From: Parashewanella hymeniacidonis
GTDB lineage: Bacteria > Pseudomonadota > Gammaproteobacteria > Enterobacterales > Shewanellaceae
NCBI RefSeq assembly: GCF_016900895.1
Contig: NZ_JAFEUN010000004.1
Span: 19,944-83,943, forward strand
Length of the DNA: 64,000 nucleotides
Direction: 5' to 3'
In this document: piece by piece, positions 49,925 to 58,680 of the stretch
How positions within the stretch are numbered: position 1 is the first letter of the stretch
Layout of the letters: each line of letters opens with the position of its first letter
Position numbers and translations under genes: made by a program
Notes under the pieces: model-generated
The model's database searches: none
Told to the model about the DNA's origin: nothing
The model's input: the letters and a program-made list of their open reading frames with translations, nothing else

Positions 49925-50824
49925 TTAGCGGGAGCCTGTAATTTGTTTGAAGGCTCTATCAATGGTTGGGTAGTTAAACTCAAACCCAGTATCAATGAGC
50001 CTTTGTGGTATTACAAATTGTCCTTCAGTGAGTAACTTGCTCATCTCTCCCATAGCAAGGTTTAACACAAGGCTCGGCATCGGTAAGATTGCCGGTCGTT
50101 TTAGGTGTTTCGCTAGCGCCTTGCTGAAAGCAAGATTGCTGACAGGGTTTGGGGCTGTAGCATTAAAACATCCCTTAAACGTTGACTCTGAGATTAAGTA
50201 CTGAATAACCCTGATTAAATCACGAAGGTGTATCCAACTCATACCTTGTTTGCCACTAGCAATTGGTCCCCCCAAGCCGAGCTTAAACGGAGGTAGCATT
50301 TTTGATAGGGCCCCCCCGTTTGCATCCAATACAATTCCAATTCGAATGATACAAACTCGGGTTGATTCAGACTGTGATAAAAGGGCTAACCTTTCCCACT
50401 CTTGGCATAACTGATGAGTGAATTCATTATTAGGCCGAGCAGATTCGTCTACCGGAGACGAAGATTGAGTGCCGTAATATCCTATTGCAGAAGCGCTAAT
50501 AAAACAAGCTGGTGGCTTTTCACTTTTGGAAATCAATTGACTTAGCTTTGATGTTATCTCCCATCTGCTTTGACAAAGTTGTTGTTTTTGTTGCTCCGTC
50601 CAACGTTTGCCTAAGATCGGTTCTCCAGCAAGATTAATGACTACGTCGAAGTGATCGAGATGATTAAATTCATCGAGTGTGTTAATGATTCTTGGTATTT
50701 CGCCCAAAACGTCAATCGCTTTTTTAGTATCTCTACTCAAAACTGTAATTTTATGCTGAGTACTTAACAGAGGGACGAGTTGTCGTCCTATAAAGCCAGT
50801 GCCACCGGTGATGAGTATTTTCAT
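49925..50824 (-). CDS. yfcH: TIGR01777-type NAD(P)-dependent epimerase (YfcH-like)
   Basis: A 299-residue protein: MKILITGGTGFIGRQLVPLL (Rossmann G-x-x-G-x-x-G), VVINLAGEPILGKRWTEQQK, SASAIGYYGTQ and GKQGMSWIHLRDLIRVI. These wordings define the SulA/YfcH-type epimerase family. The ATG at 50824 begins exactly at the Rossmann fold; the frame extends to 50854. The biological substrate is not known. Confidence 0.88.
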   Translation of the reverse strand: MKILITGGTGFIGRQLVPLLSTQHKITVLSRDTKKAIDVLGEIPRIINTLDEFNHLDHFDVVINLAGEPILGKRWTEQQKQQLCQSRWEITSKLSQLISKSEKPPACFISASAIGYYGTQSSSPVDESARPNNEFTHQLCQEWERLALLSQSESTRVCIIRIGIVLDANGGALSKMLPPFKLGLGGPIASGKQGMSWIHLRDLIRVIQYLISESTFKGCFNATAPNPVSNLAFSKALAKHLKRPAILPMPSLVLNLAMGEMSKLLTEGQFVIPQRLIDTGFEFNYPTIDRAFKQITGSR

Positions 50825-50959
50825 TGCTTTAATCCTACAATAATTTAAAGCCAAAAGTAAATTCCTTATTTTTTAAGCAAATTATAGTTGGCTTTTTATT
50901 TTGCATACTGAAAAAGAGCAAGATAAGATCATCAAGCAAATTAATTCAGGGAAGTGTCT

Positions 50960-52030
50960 ATGCCACGGTTTGATCAAAATACTACTGCAGTTAAGAGTTT
51001 TATCATTCTTGCATGTTTAGTTATTGTGCTTGCAGGAATAAAAGCTGCAAGTTCGATTGTTGTACCTTTTGTGTTATCAATTTTTATTGCAGTTATCTGT
51101 AATCCTGCAATTAAATTGATGTCAAGATATCGGGTTCCAAAATGGCTCTCTGTTATCGTGCTGGTTGTGTTTATTGTCATGATGGGAATGTGGCTTACAA
51201 GCATTGTCGGAAGTTCAGTTAATGAATTTTCAGATCAATTACCTCAATACCGAGAGCAGCTTGTTCAGCAATTTACCTGGGTAATAGATAGACTTCAAAG
51301 TTTTAATATTCAAATATCCAAGCAACAAGTACTTAACTACTTTGATCCTGGAGTAGCATTGTCGATGACAACAAATATGCTCTCAGGTGTTGGGAATGTT
51401 ATGGCGAATGTGTTTTTAATCATATTGACTGTCGTCTTTATGCTATTTGAAGCTGATTCATTCCCCACAAAGTTGCACTTTGCTCTTGATGATCCTGAAA
51501 TGCGCATCAAACAGATTGATCGCTTTTTACAGTCAGTGAATCAATATATGGTGATTAAGACCTTAGTGAGTTTGGCAACGGGTCTGGTCGTGGGTATCGG
51601 CCTTTCAATCATTGGCGTGGATTACGCATTATTGTGGGGTGTAGTTGCATTTCTATTTAATTATATACCTAACATTGGGTCTATTATCGCCGCCATTCCT
51701 GCGGTTTCGTTGGCATTAATTCAACTTGGCCCAACAGCGGCTGGTGGTACTGCAGCGCTTTATTTGGCGACCAATATGGTCATGGGTAACATCATCGAAC
51801 CTAGATTTATGGGGAAAGGACTTGGTTTATCGACTTTAGTCGTCTTCTTATCTTTAATTTTTTGGGGTTGGTTGTTGGGCTCTGTTGGTATGTTGTTATC
51901 GGTTCCTTTGACAATGATCGTCAAAATAGGCCTTGAATCGAGCGAAAGCGGTAATTGGCTTGCTTATTTATTGGCTGATGATGTTGATGATAAAGTGACA
52001 ACTGAAGTAGTAGAAGATAAATCGGAATAA
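50960..52030 (+). CDS. AI-2E family transporter (TqsA/YdiK-like)
   Basis: A 356-residue inner-membrane protein with eight hydrophobic segments. VVPFVLSIFIAVICNPAIKLMSRYRVPKWLSVIVL, LWGVVAFLFNYIPNIGSIIAAIP and NIIEPRFMGKGLGLSTLVVFLSLIFWGWLLGSVGMLLSVPLT are the family signatures. The family includes TqsA (autoinducer-2 export) and YdiK. AGGGA precedes ATG 50960, preferred over GTG 50954. Confidence 0.88.
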   Translation: MPRFDQNTTAVKSFIILACLVIVLAGIKAASSIVVPFVLSIFIAVICNPAIKLMSRYRVPKWLSVIVLVVFIVMMGMWLTSIVGSSVNEFSDQLPQYREQLVQQFTWVIDRLQSFNIQISKQQVLNYFDPGVALSMTTNMLSGVGNVMANVFLIILTVVFMLFEADSFPTKLHFALDDPEMRIKQIDRFLQSVNQYMVIKTLVSLATGLVVGIGLSIIGVDYALLWGVVAFLFNYIPNIGSIIAAIPAVSLALIQLGPTAAGGTAALYLATNMVMGNIIEPRFMGKGLGLSTLVVFLSLIFWGWLLGSVGMLLSVPLTMIVKIGLESSESGNWLAYLLADDVDDKVTTEVVEDKSE

Positions 52031-52235
52031 CAAAATGTTTTGCCGATGACTGGAGTTGGGCATTGCTTCAATAGTCGAGCATTGCGCAAAGCGTAACATA
52101 ATGCTCTTTAGCGGCTAGATGTACTTGTTTTTTGAGCACAATAGAGTAATGAGCATGAGTAACAAAAAACGTTAGAATATTTACTGGCAGCTACCTATAA
52201 TGCCTGCATTTTTTCGCAATTAGACTTTTCCTAAA

Positions 52236-53156
52236 ATGCAGGCTTTTCTCAATGTTGTTTCTGGTATGGGGTTAACCCAAGATGCCATTAGACTTTTCCA
52301 TGGTCGTGGCGGCGCTTATCCACAATGTGAACATTTATGTTTGGACTGGTTTTCTCCTGTCCTACTTCTTACGAGTTTTAAAACGCTAACAGATGAAGAT
52401 TTAAATATTGCTGTTTCTGCAATAAAAGATAGGTGGCAAACACTCAGTAATGAACCATTAAATCTTGTATTTCAATATCGCTCCGGTTTGGGAACAAAGA
52501 CTGAAGTTATTGAAGGTGAAGTTCCAGAAAAGCATATGGTTACTGAGCATGGCGCTCAATATCTTATTCATCTGCTTAAAGGGCAGAACCACGGTTTATT
52601 CCTTGATATGTCGAACGGTAGAAACTGGGTAAAACAAAATGCCCAAGGCAAGAAAGTATTAAATCTGTTTGCTTATACCTGTGGTTTTTCCGTGGTCGCA
52701 TTATTGGGTCACGCTGAAAAAGTGGTCAACATTGACATGAGCAAAGGAGCATTATCAATCGGTAAGCAAAACCACCATTTAAATGGTCTAGAGGGGAATG
52801 CAAGCTTCCTTGGACACGATATTTTTAAATCGTGGGGTAAACTGAAAAAGAATGGACCTTACGATATGATCATTGCTGATCCTCCAAGTAATCAAAAAGG
52901 CTCATTTATCGCAACAAAAGATTATTCTCGATTATTGAAGAGATTACCGGAATTGATGACAAATAATTGTGAGTTACTGTTATGTTTGAACGCTCCTGAA
53001 TTAGATGAAAGTTACTTAAAAGAGCAAGTAAATGAAATGGTCCCTCAGCTCGAATTTATCGCTCGTTTAGACAATCCAGATGCATTCATTGATGTCGATA
53101 GCGATAGAGCTTTGAAAGTACTTCATTACAAAAATTCTGAAAGACTTTCTGTTTGA
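52236..53156 (+). CDS. RlmI-like class I methyltransferase (PF10672)
   Basis: A 306-residue protein: N-terminal part FHGRGGAYPQCEHLCLDWFSPVLLL, then FLDMSNGRNWVKQNAQGKKVLNLFAYTCGFSVVALL (motif I), NIDMSKGALSIGKQNH, DMIIADPPSNQKGSF (D-P-P-S of nucleic acid methyltransferases) and DVDSDRALKVLHY. These features are of rRNA m5C-type RlmI relatives. The exact rRNA site is unknown. Confidence 0.86.
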   Translation: MQAFLNVVSGMGLTQDAIRLFHGRGGAYPQCEHLCLDWFSPVLLLTSFKTLTDEDLNIAVSAIKDRWQTLSNEPLNLVFQYRSGLGTKTEVIEGEVPEKHMVTEHGAQYLIHLLKGQNHGLFLDMSNGRNWVKQNAQGKKVLNLFAYTCGFSVVALLGHAEKVVNIDMSKGALSIGKQNHHLNGLEGNASFLGHDIFKSWGKLKKNGPYDMIIADPPSNQKGSFIATKDYSRLLKRLPELMTNNCELLLCLNAPELDESYLKEQVNEMVPQLEFIARLDNPDAFIDVDSDRALKVLHYKNSERLSV

Positions 53157-53246
53157 GTTACATCTTTAAGGCTGAAACCTTTGTTTGCTTGATTGGTTTG
53201 AAATTCAAAACAAACATTTCTGAAAGTTTTATGTAACTATCGAGGG

Positions 53247-53363
53247 CTTTTTTGGTAACATGCATCCCGCACGATACGGTGCAATAAGGTTATGTTTCTA
53301 TCAAGACAATTCATTTTGAAGAAGACATACCTCTGTTACCCTACAAAACTGTTACCAAAAAAG
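53247..53363 (+). promoter_or_regulatory. Structured leader with alternative pairings
   Basis: cttttttggtaaca (53247-53260) is the exact reverse complement of tgttaccaaaaaag (53350-53363), which ends just before the ribosome site of the small gene at 53376. A second tgttacc at 53334-53340 could pair with the same left arm. Thus two mutually exclusive helices are possible, one next to the Shine-Dalgarno. Possible cis-acting RNA switch; not a known class that I recognise. Confidence 0.5.
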
Positions 53364-53375
53364 TTGGAGTTAGTT

Positions 53376-53474
53376 ATGGACCTACATGATTATGAAAGTG
53401 CTTATTATCAAGTTAAAGATGACGTAATTGACTCTCTACCAATTGAAGTTGATGATGAAGTAGCTTTTGACTAG
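53376..53474 (+). CDS. 32-residue acidic small protein
   Basis: ATG 53376 is preceded by TTGGAG at a good distance; the frame encodes MDLHDYESAYYQVKDDVIDS and 12 further residues, then tag. A strong terminator follows 50 bp later. A complete small transcription unit (leader, ribosome site, ORF, terminator) suggests a real gene, but I cannot name the function. A longer frame from 53292 would lie across the leader. Confidence 0.6.
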   Translation: MDLHDYESAYYQVKDDVIDSLPIEVDDEVAFD

Positions 53475-53522
53475 CCTTTTTAGCGATATGTTTGAAAAAT
53501 AAAAAGAACAATCGAAAAAACA

Positions 53523-53559
53523 TAAAAAAAACCACCGACTTTCTTCGGTGGTTTTTTTA
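53523..53559 (+). terminator. Strong rho-independent terminator
   Basis: aaccaccga and tcggtggtt form a 9-bp stem with a six-base loop, with A runs before and T runs after, so it may act on both strands. It ends the small gene at 53376. Confidence 0.92.
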
Positions 53560-54170
53560 TGTCTATTGTTTTTGTGGGTAGGGATGATAAACATGAGTAT
53601 AGAGTATTTGTTCAATCGCTTTTAAAGTTCATAGAATTTATTTTCTATATAAATTATCAATATAAATATATAAAAAAGTTATCTCATTTTGATTAATTAT
53701 TCTAAATTTAATAAGTTTAGTTAATTCAATGTGATGCGTATAATATTTCTTTGACCTCTGATTAATGGAGTTTTTGCTTTATTTATATATCTTTCTGGTC
53801 TAATTTCTTTTACGTTTAAAACTATTATTGTGCATGTATAAATGTGAGCTTAGTCAGAAGGTTGAGAGGGAAAGTGTGTTATTTATAATAGGCTTTAACT
53901 AAATTTATTTTATATCAGCTTCGAGGTTAATATATTTATATTTTATAAATCTAGAGAAAAATGAATTAAAAGTGCCAATAAATCGGTCGTTATAAATAAA
54001 TAAAAGTTCCTTATCAAGGATTCTAGTAAAGTTGAGTTTATGACAAGGTTAAATTGTGATTAGTTATTGAATAATCATCCAATAAATTAGATTTTTGTTG
54101 AAATATTGATTTATTAAAATAATTCGCATTGTAGTGTTGTTTCGATTGATGAGGTATCAATATCAATCGC
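53560..54170. other. Very AT-rich gene-free region
   Basis: About 610 bp almost devoid of G+C runs, without an ORF of coding character. Such sequence before a single orphan gene is typical of xenogeneic-silenced (H-NS-bound) horizontally acquired genes. Confidence 0.5.
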
Positions 54171-54185
54171 ATGGGGAGTAAGCGC

Positions 54186-55574
54186 ATGAAAAGAGTCAAA
54201 ATTAGTAAAAGAAAAATCAGACATTTTGCCGATAAAGTATTTGGCAAAACGAGTAATACGGCGATTGGTATTCAGCAGCAAGAAATTGAAGATGCCCGTC
54301 TTGGGGTAGTTTATTTTTTAGGCAATTTGGAGGTCGAGAAAGCCGCATCCTTCAATACTGATTTATTTGGAACCTTTGTCAGTGGCGTTACTCCCTTAAG
54401 TGATATTAAAGATGGCTGTCAGTACCTTCTTAACTTTACCCAAGCAGGAAGAAAGCTTAAAAGTGGGATCGGCGCTAAAGCCGAATTATTTAAAGAATCT
54501 AAGGTCGGCAAAGCAGTCTCATCAGGCCTTGGAAAGGTAAGCGAGCAAATTGATAAGTTTAAACAAATGATTGCCGAGTTTTTTCAGAAGATGCTTGATA
54601 AAATTCGACTTACCTACGGAGACGCACTGCACGGACTTGAGTGGGTTACTGAAATGGGGACTTGGCTAGTTTCAGAATTTGCAGGGTCATTGGCGGATGT
54701 TGTTCCTGGTCTCGGCTATGTGAATAATTTTGTCGATCTTTATGACGGTCTTCGTGGTGGTATTCTGAAATCAAAAGAATTTATTGAGCAATTATGGTCC
54801 GGTCATGGCGTTGAATTACTGGGTGGCCATCCTTCTGTTATTGCTAAAGCGCTTTCTAGACATTCAGGCATTGGTGCAGCAAAAGCGGTGGGTGGCTTAG
54901 CAATTACCACCACTACAATTGGTTTGAAAGCGGTGGGAGATGCGACTTCTGGAACTGGGACAATTATCGGGCTTGTTACAGGTATTTTGACTCGAATTGC
55001 CAGTATGATTGATTACATTATTCAGCGTTCGAGATTAGGCAAAGTACTGAAGAAAGCTAAAGAGGCATGGTTGAACCGAACCAGCCCAGGCAGTTTAGTG
55101 CAAGATCATAAACAATTTTCAGAATGGTTTCAGACATCAGTGATCACAACGCCGATTATCGCATCATTAGCTGTTGGTTCTGGTTTTGTTGCTCATCCAT
55201 ATCGTTTTGCTAAATTATTGGTTGCTGAAGATCAGGCTATCAGTGATTCGGAATTCACCAAGTGTATGAAGCACATTAAAGTGTTGCAGAAAGTCGCTGC
55301 CAATCACATCTCAGAATACAAAGATAGCTACGGTGTTGAGTTTAAAAGTGATCAGCCTGTAATAACTGGGCGTCTAGCACAACTTGATGCAGGAGCAAGT
55401 CGAGGGTTTATTGAACATGAAGAGATTCATACGACAATGAGCTATGACGAACATAAGCAACTCATTGCAGATAATCCAACTGCAACTCATGATGCAGCTG
55501 ATCAATTTATACACGAACAAGAAAACTTACAGGATATTTATGTACAAAGTGTTCAGCATTTGTACACAGTCTAA
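54186..55574 (+). CDS. Orphan 462-residue protein with a hydrophobic hairpin, possible effector
   Basis: The ATG at 54186 (MKRVKISKRKIRHFADKVFG) has GGGGAG upstream; ATG 54171 is less well placed. No signal peptide. The middle (about residues 225-275) has Gly/Thr/Ala-rich hydrophobic stretches (AVGGLAITTTTIGLKAV, GTIIGLVTGILTRIASMIDYII) as in pore-forming or membrane-inserting toxins; flanks are helical and charged. No family recognised. It stands alone in an AT-rich island. A secreted-effector role is a guess based on architecture and context. Confidence 0.68.
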   Translation: MKRVKISKRKIRHFADKVFGKTSNTAIGIQQQEIEDARLGVVYFLGNLEVEKAASFNTDLFGTFVSGVTPLSDIKDGCQYLLNFTQAGRKLKSGIGAKAELFKESKVGKAVSSGLGKVSEQIDKFKQMIAEFFQKMLDKIRLTYGDALHGLEWVTEMGTWLVSEFAGSLADVVPGLGYVNNFVDLYDGLRGGILKSKEFIEQLWSGHGVELLGGHPSVIAKALSRHSGIGAAKAVGGLAITTTTIGLKAVGDATSGTGTIIGLVTGILTRIASMIDYIIQRSRLGKVLKKAKEAWLNRTSPGSLVQDHKQFSEWFQTSVITTPIIASLAVGSGFVAHPYRFAKLLVAEDQAISDSEFTKCMKHIKVLQKVAANHISEYKDSYGVEFKSDQPVITGRLAQLDAGASRGFIEHEEIHTTMSYDEHKQLIADNPTATHDAADQFIHEQENLQDIYVQSVQHLYTV

Positions 55575-55619
55575 AAAGCTAGCCTAAAACAATAGAGGTA
55601 CGAACTGAACATCGTATCT

Positions 55620-55757
55620 TTATTGATTATAAATGACCTCAGAAATATTTTTTATGTGGCGTTTTGAGTATAAGCTTAAGACAGGTAAGTTAAATAAAGC
55701 TCCGGTTAGCACAATAACTGCAATTAATTCGATGAGAGTGAAACCGTTTTTATTCAT
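55620..55757 (-). pseudogene. Type IV prepilin relic
   Basis: A 45-residue minus-strand frame begins MNKNGFTLIELIAVIVLTGA, an ideal prepilin peptidase site (G|F-T-L-I-E with Glu5) and hydrophobic helix, but stops shortly after (LSLYSKRHIKNIS...). The globular domain is missing. It is probably the start of a pseudopilin or pilin gene truncated by rearrangement. Confidence 0.72.
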
Positions 55758-55787
55758 CGTTGATTACTAATCTTAAATTCAGGCATA

Positions 55788-55820
55788 GAAAAAGTGCAGG
55801 TATTGAATACCCACACCTTT
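55788..55820 (-). terminator. Probable terminator of pykA
   Basis: On the minus strand gtgtgggtatt and aatacctgcac form an interrupted stem (two mismatches) followed by ttttt. It begins 17 bp after the pykA stop. Confidence 0.6.
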
Positions 55821-55836
55821 TATAAAGGGATGGCTA

Positions 55837-57276
55837 CTAAGCTACAACAAGTACTTTACAAGTATTCGTGCCGCCTACTGTTTCCATTGCATCACCTTTA
55901 GTCATAAGCACCATATCACCTGAGTTTAGGTAACCTGTTGCTTTAAGCTCTTCGACAGCATTTTTAGCTAGTTGATCAGCTGCATATTTGGTTGAGTCGA
56001 ACTCAATTGGCATTACGCCACGGTAAAGTGCCATTTTTGCAAGAGATGGTTGATGACGAGATAAACCGAAAATAGGCAGTGCAGAACTAATGCGAGACAT
56101 AAGCTTAGCTGTTTCACCTGACTCAGTTAGTGCAATAATCGCTTTTATGCCCTTCAAATGGTTCGCAGCGTACATTGTAGAAAGTGCTATTGTTTCTTCA
56201 ATGGTTGTGAACTCTTGATCTAAACGGTGTTTAGAAGCACGAATGCTAGGATGTTCTTCAGCACCTACACAGACATTACCCATTGCAATAACAGTTTCTT
56301 CAGGGAAGTCTCCAGCAGCAGTTTCTGCAGAAAGCATTACAGCGTCAGTGCCATCTAAAACAGCGTTTGCAACGTCCATAACTTCAGCACGAGTAGGCAT
56401 TGGGCTTGTGATCATCGTTTCCATCATTTGAGTTGCAGTAATAACTACTTTATTCAATTGACGAGAACGAAGGATAAGTTTCTTTTGAACCGCTACAAGT
56501 GCAGCATCACCAATTTCAACACCTAAGTCACCACGAGCAACCATAACAACATCAGATGCTTTAATGACATCATCCATTGCTTCATCTGTAGCAACAGCTT
56601 CAGCGCGTTCAACTTTTGCCACGATCATTGGTTCGTGACCAGCTTCTTTCGCTAAGCTACGAGCATAATCAAGATCAGCACCAGTACGCGGGAAAGAAAC
56701 GGCTAAGTAATCAACTTTGATTGCAGCTGCGGTAATAATGTCAGCTTTATCTTTATCAGTAAGTGCAGCAGCAGAAAGACCACCACCTTGTTTGTTAATG
56801 CCTTTGTTGTTTGAAAGAGGACCAGCAACTGTCACTGTAGTGTGAACTTTACGGCCTTCAACTTTTTCAACACGCAGCTGAACACGACCATCATCAAGCA
56901 TTAAAATATCGCCGATGCTTACATCTTCAGGAAGTTGCTTGTAGTCGATACCAACTTGGTTTTCGTCGCCAAGACCTTTTTCAAGTTCAGCATCTAAGAT
57001 AAATGATTTACCTAAGTCTAATTGAACCTTCTTATTGTCTTTAAATGTAGATACACGGATTTTTGGGCCTTGTAAATCACCTAATATAGCAACTTGCTTA
57101 CCTAATTCTTTCGCGATACTTCTTACTTGGTTAGCACGTTCTAAGTGATCTTCTGGCGAGCCGTGAGAAAAGTTTAAACGGACAACATTAGCGCCTTTGT
57201 TAATGATTTTGCGAAGGTTATCATCGCGATCAGTCGCTGGGCCAAGAGTAGTAACGATCTTAGTTCTGCGGAACAT
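55837..57276 (-). CDS. pykA: Pyruvate kinase II
   Basis: A 479-residue enzyme that makes pyruvate and ATP from phosphoenolpyruvate and [18 protein letters not shown] and [14 protein letters not shown] at the start, then [15 protein letters not shown], the catalytic VERAEAV..., [13 protein letters not shown] and [12 protein letters not shown]. The wording and length fit PykA rather than PykF. It lies next to hexR, as in Shewanella; HexR is known to control central carbon genes. Confidence 0.95.
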   Translation of the reverse strand: MFRRTKIVTTLGPATDRDDNLRKIINKGANVVRLNFSHGSPEDHLERANQVRSIAKELGKQVAILGDLQGPKIRVSTFKDNKKVQLDLGKSFILDAELEKGLGDENQVGIDYKQLPEDVSIGDILMLDDGRVQLRVEKVEGRKVHTTVTVAGPLSNNKGINKQGGGLSAAALTDKDKADIITAAAIKVDYLAVSFPRTGADLDYARSLAKEAGHEPMIVAKVERAEAVATDEAMDDVIKASDVVMVARGDLGVEIGDAALVAVQKKLILRSRQLNKVVITATQMMETMITSPMPTRAEVMDVANAVLDGTDAVMLSAETAAGDFPEETVIAMGNVCVGAEEHPSIRASKHRLDQEFTTIEETIALSTMYAANHLKGIKAIIALTESGETAKLMSRISSALPIFGLSRHQPSLAKMALYRGVMPIEFDSTKYAADQLAKNAVEELKATGYLNSGDMVLMTKGDAMETVGGTNTCKVLVVA

Positions 57277-57469
57277 GGGATACTCCGATTTGTATTTATT
57301 TATGAATTCTTAAACTAAAGCTAGTTTACCAAAGAAAAAAACAATATGTAGGAAAGTTACACCAAAATGAGATGTAAGAAACAGTAATTTTTGTGATGAA
57401 CAGCTAATTTTTGAGAGGAAGTTGGCGAGATGCCTAAAATGATCTCGCCGATGACAAATAGATAACCAG

Positions 57470-58324
57470 TTACAAAATGGTATCTTTTGTAGTTCTTGAT
57501 TCTTTTAAAACTTCTTTTACACGTTGTAAATTCTCACGGAAACGAGGACCACGTCGCAACATAAAACCAGTGGCAAGCACATCGATAATAACTAATTGAG
57601 CTAAGCGAGAAGCCATTGGCAAGAAAACATCAGTATCCTCAGGTACTTCCATCGTTACAGCTAAAGTACATTCTTCAGAAAGTGGAGAATTTCGAGCTGT
57701 GATACCAATAACTGCAGCGCCATTTTCACGGGCTAGTTTAGCTATTTCAATTAGAGACTTTGTTCGGCCTGTGTGGGAGATCAAAACCACAACATCGCCT
57801 TCATTACAGTTAATACAACTCATGCGTTGCATTAACACATCATCAAAACACATAACCGGTACATTAAAACGGAAGAACTTGTTTTGTGCATCGTGTGCTA
57901 CGGACGACGAAGCTCCTAAGCCAAAAAAAGATATTGTTTTAGCTTGAGTCAGCATATCAACAGCTTTATTTACGGCACCAATATCAAGGCTTTGACGAGC
58001 AGTATCTAAGGAAGCCATTGAAGATTCAAAGATTTTTGTTGTGTAAGAATCTGGTGAGTCATCTTCTTCAACATGACGGCTCACATAAGGTGTACCATTT
58101 GCAAGACTTTGGGCAAGATGTAATTTAAAATCTGGGAAGCCCTTGGTATCCAACCTACGGCAGAAGCGATTGACGGTTGGTTCGCTAACGTCAGCCATCT
58201 TGGCAAGGGTGGCAATACTTGAATGAATTGCAGTCTGTGGAGAGGCAAGAATGACTTCAGCTACTTTTCGCTCAGATTTACTGAAGTGTGCGAGGCTTTT
58301 TTGAACCTTTTCTAGAGTGTTCAT
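57470..58324 (-). CDS. hexR: RpiR-family transcriptional regulator HexR
   Basis: A 284-residue regulator: N-terminal HTH_6 (LEKVQKSLAHFSKSERKVAEVILASPQTAIHSSIATLAKMADVSEPTVNRFCRRL) and C-terminal SIS sugar-phosphate domain (AKTISFFGLGASSSVAHDAQNKF, VVLISHTGRTKSLIEIAKLA). HexR responds to 2-keto-3-deoxy-6-phosphogluconate, made by Edd encoded nearby. It is divergent from zwf. Confidence 0.95.
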   Translation of the reverse strand: MNTLEKVQKSLAHFSKSERKVAEVILASPQTAIHSSIATLAKMADVSEPTVNRFCRRLDTKGFPDFKLHLAQSLANGTPYVSRHVEEDDSPDSYTTKIFESSMASLDTARQSLDIGAVNKAVDMLTQAKTISFFGLGASSSVAHDAQNKFFRFNVPVMCFDDVLMQRMSCINCNEGDVVVLISHTGRTKSLIEIAKLARENGAAVIGITARNSPLSEECTLAVTMEVPEDTDVFLPMASRLAQLVIIDVLATGFMLRRGPRFRENLQRVKEVLKESRTTKDTIL

Positions 58325-58680
58325 AGGCGTGTGTCCGCTCTAATTAATGATTGTAATTTTATTTTTGGTTTTGTACCCGATTGATCACATGTCGTATTGA
58401 TTCAAATCAGGATGCAGGGTGTCACTTTTTACGTCAATTTTGAAAAGTTTACTCAATCTACAGTAAGTTAACTACAAAAAGAATAGCAGATTTGTACTGT
58501 AACTGGCTACAACATAAAAATGACTAATTTGCATTTTACAGGTGCATTTAACAAATTCTGTTGTTATATTACAACAAAATCTTATGATCTTAATCGGATA
58601 ATCAACGAAAGGTCACAGATAAGACATATTAATTAGTTATATTAATAAGTCTGAACCCTACAATAGGAGCGTCATTCGCA
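58325..58680. promoter_or_regulatory. hexR-zwf intergenic control region with candidate HexR sites
   Basis: The 356 bp contain no gene. Two stretches resemble HexR half-sites (TGTAAT...ATTACA): tgttgttatattacaaca at 58559-58576, nearly symmetric, and tgtaattttattttt at 58353-58367 (one good half only). Both match the consensus imperfectly. AATAGGAG lies just upstream of zwf. Confidence 0.5.

Noticed and set aside
53640..54170. Small ORFs in the AT-rich region
   Set aside because: The frames are short, lack ribosome sites and have the composition expected by chance in AT-rich DNA.
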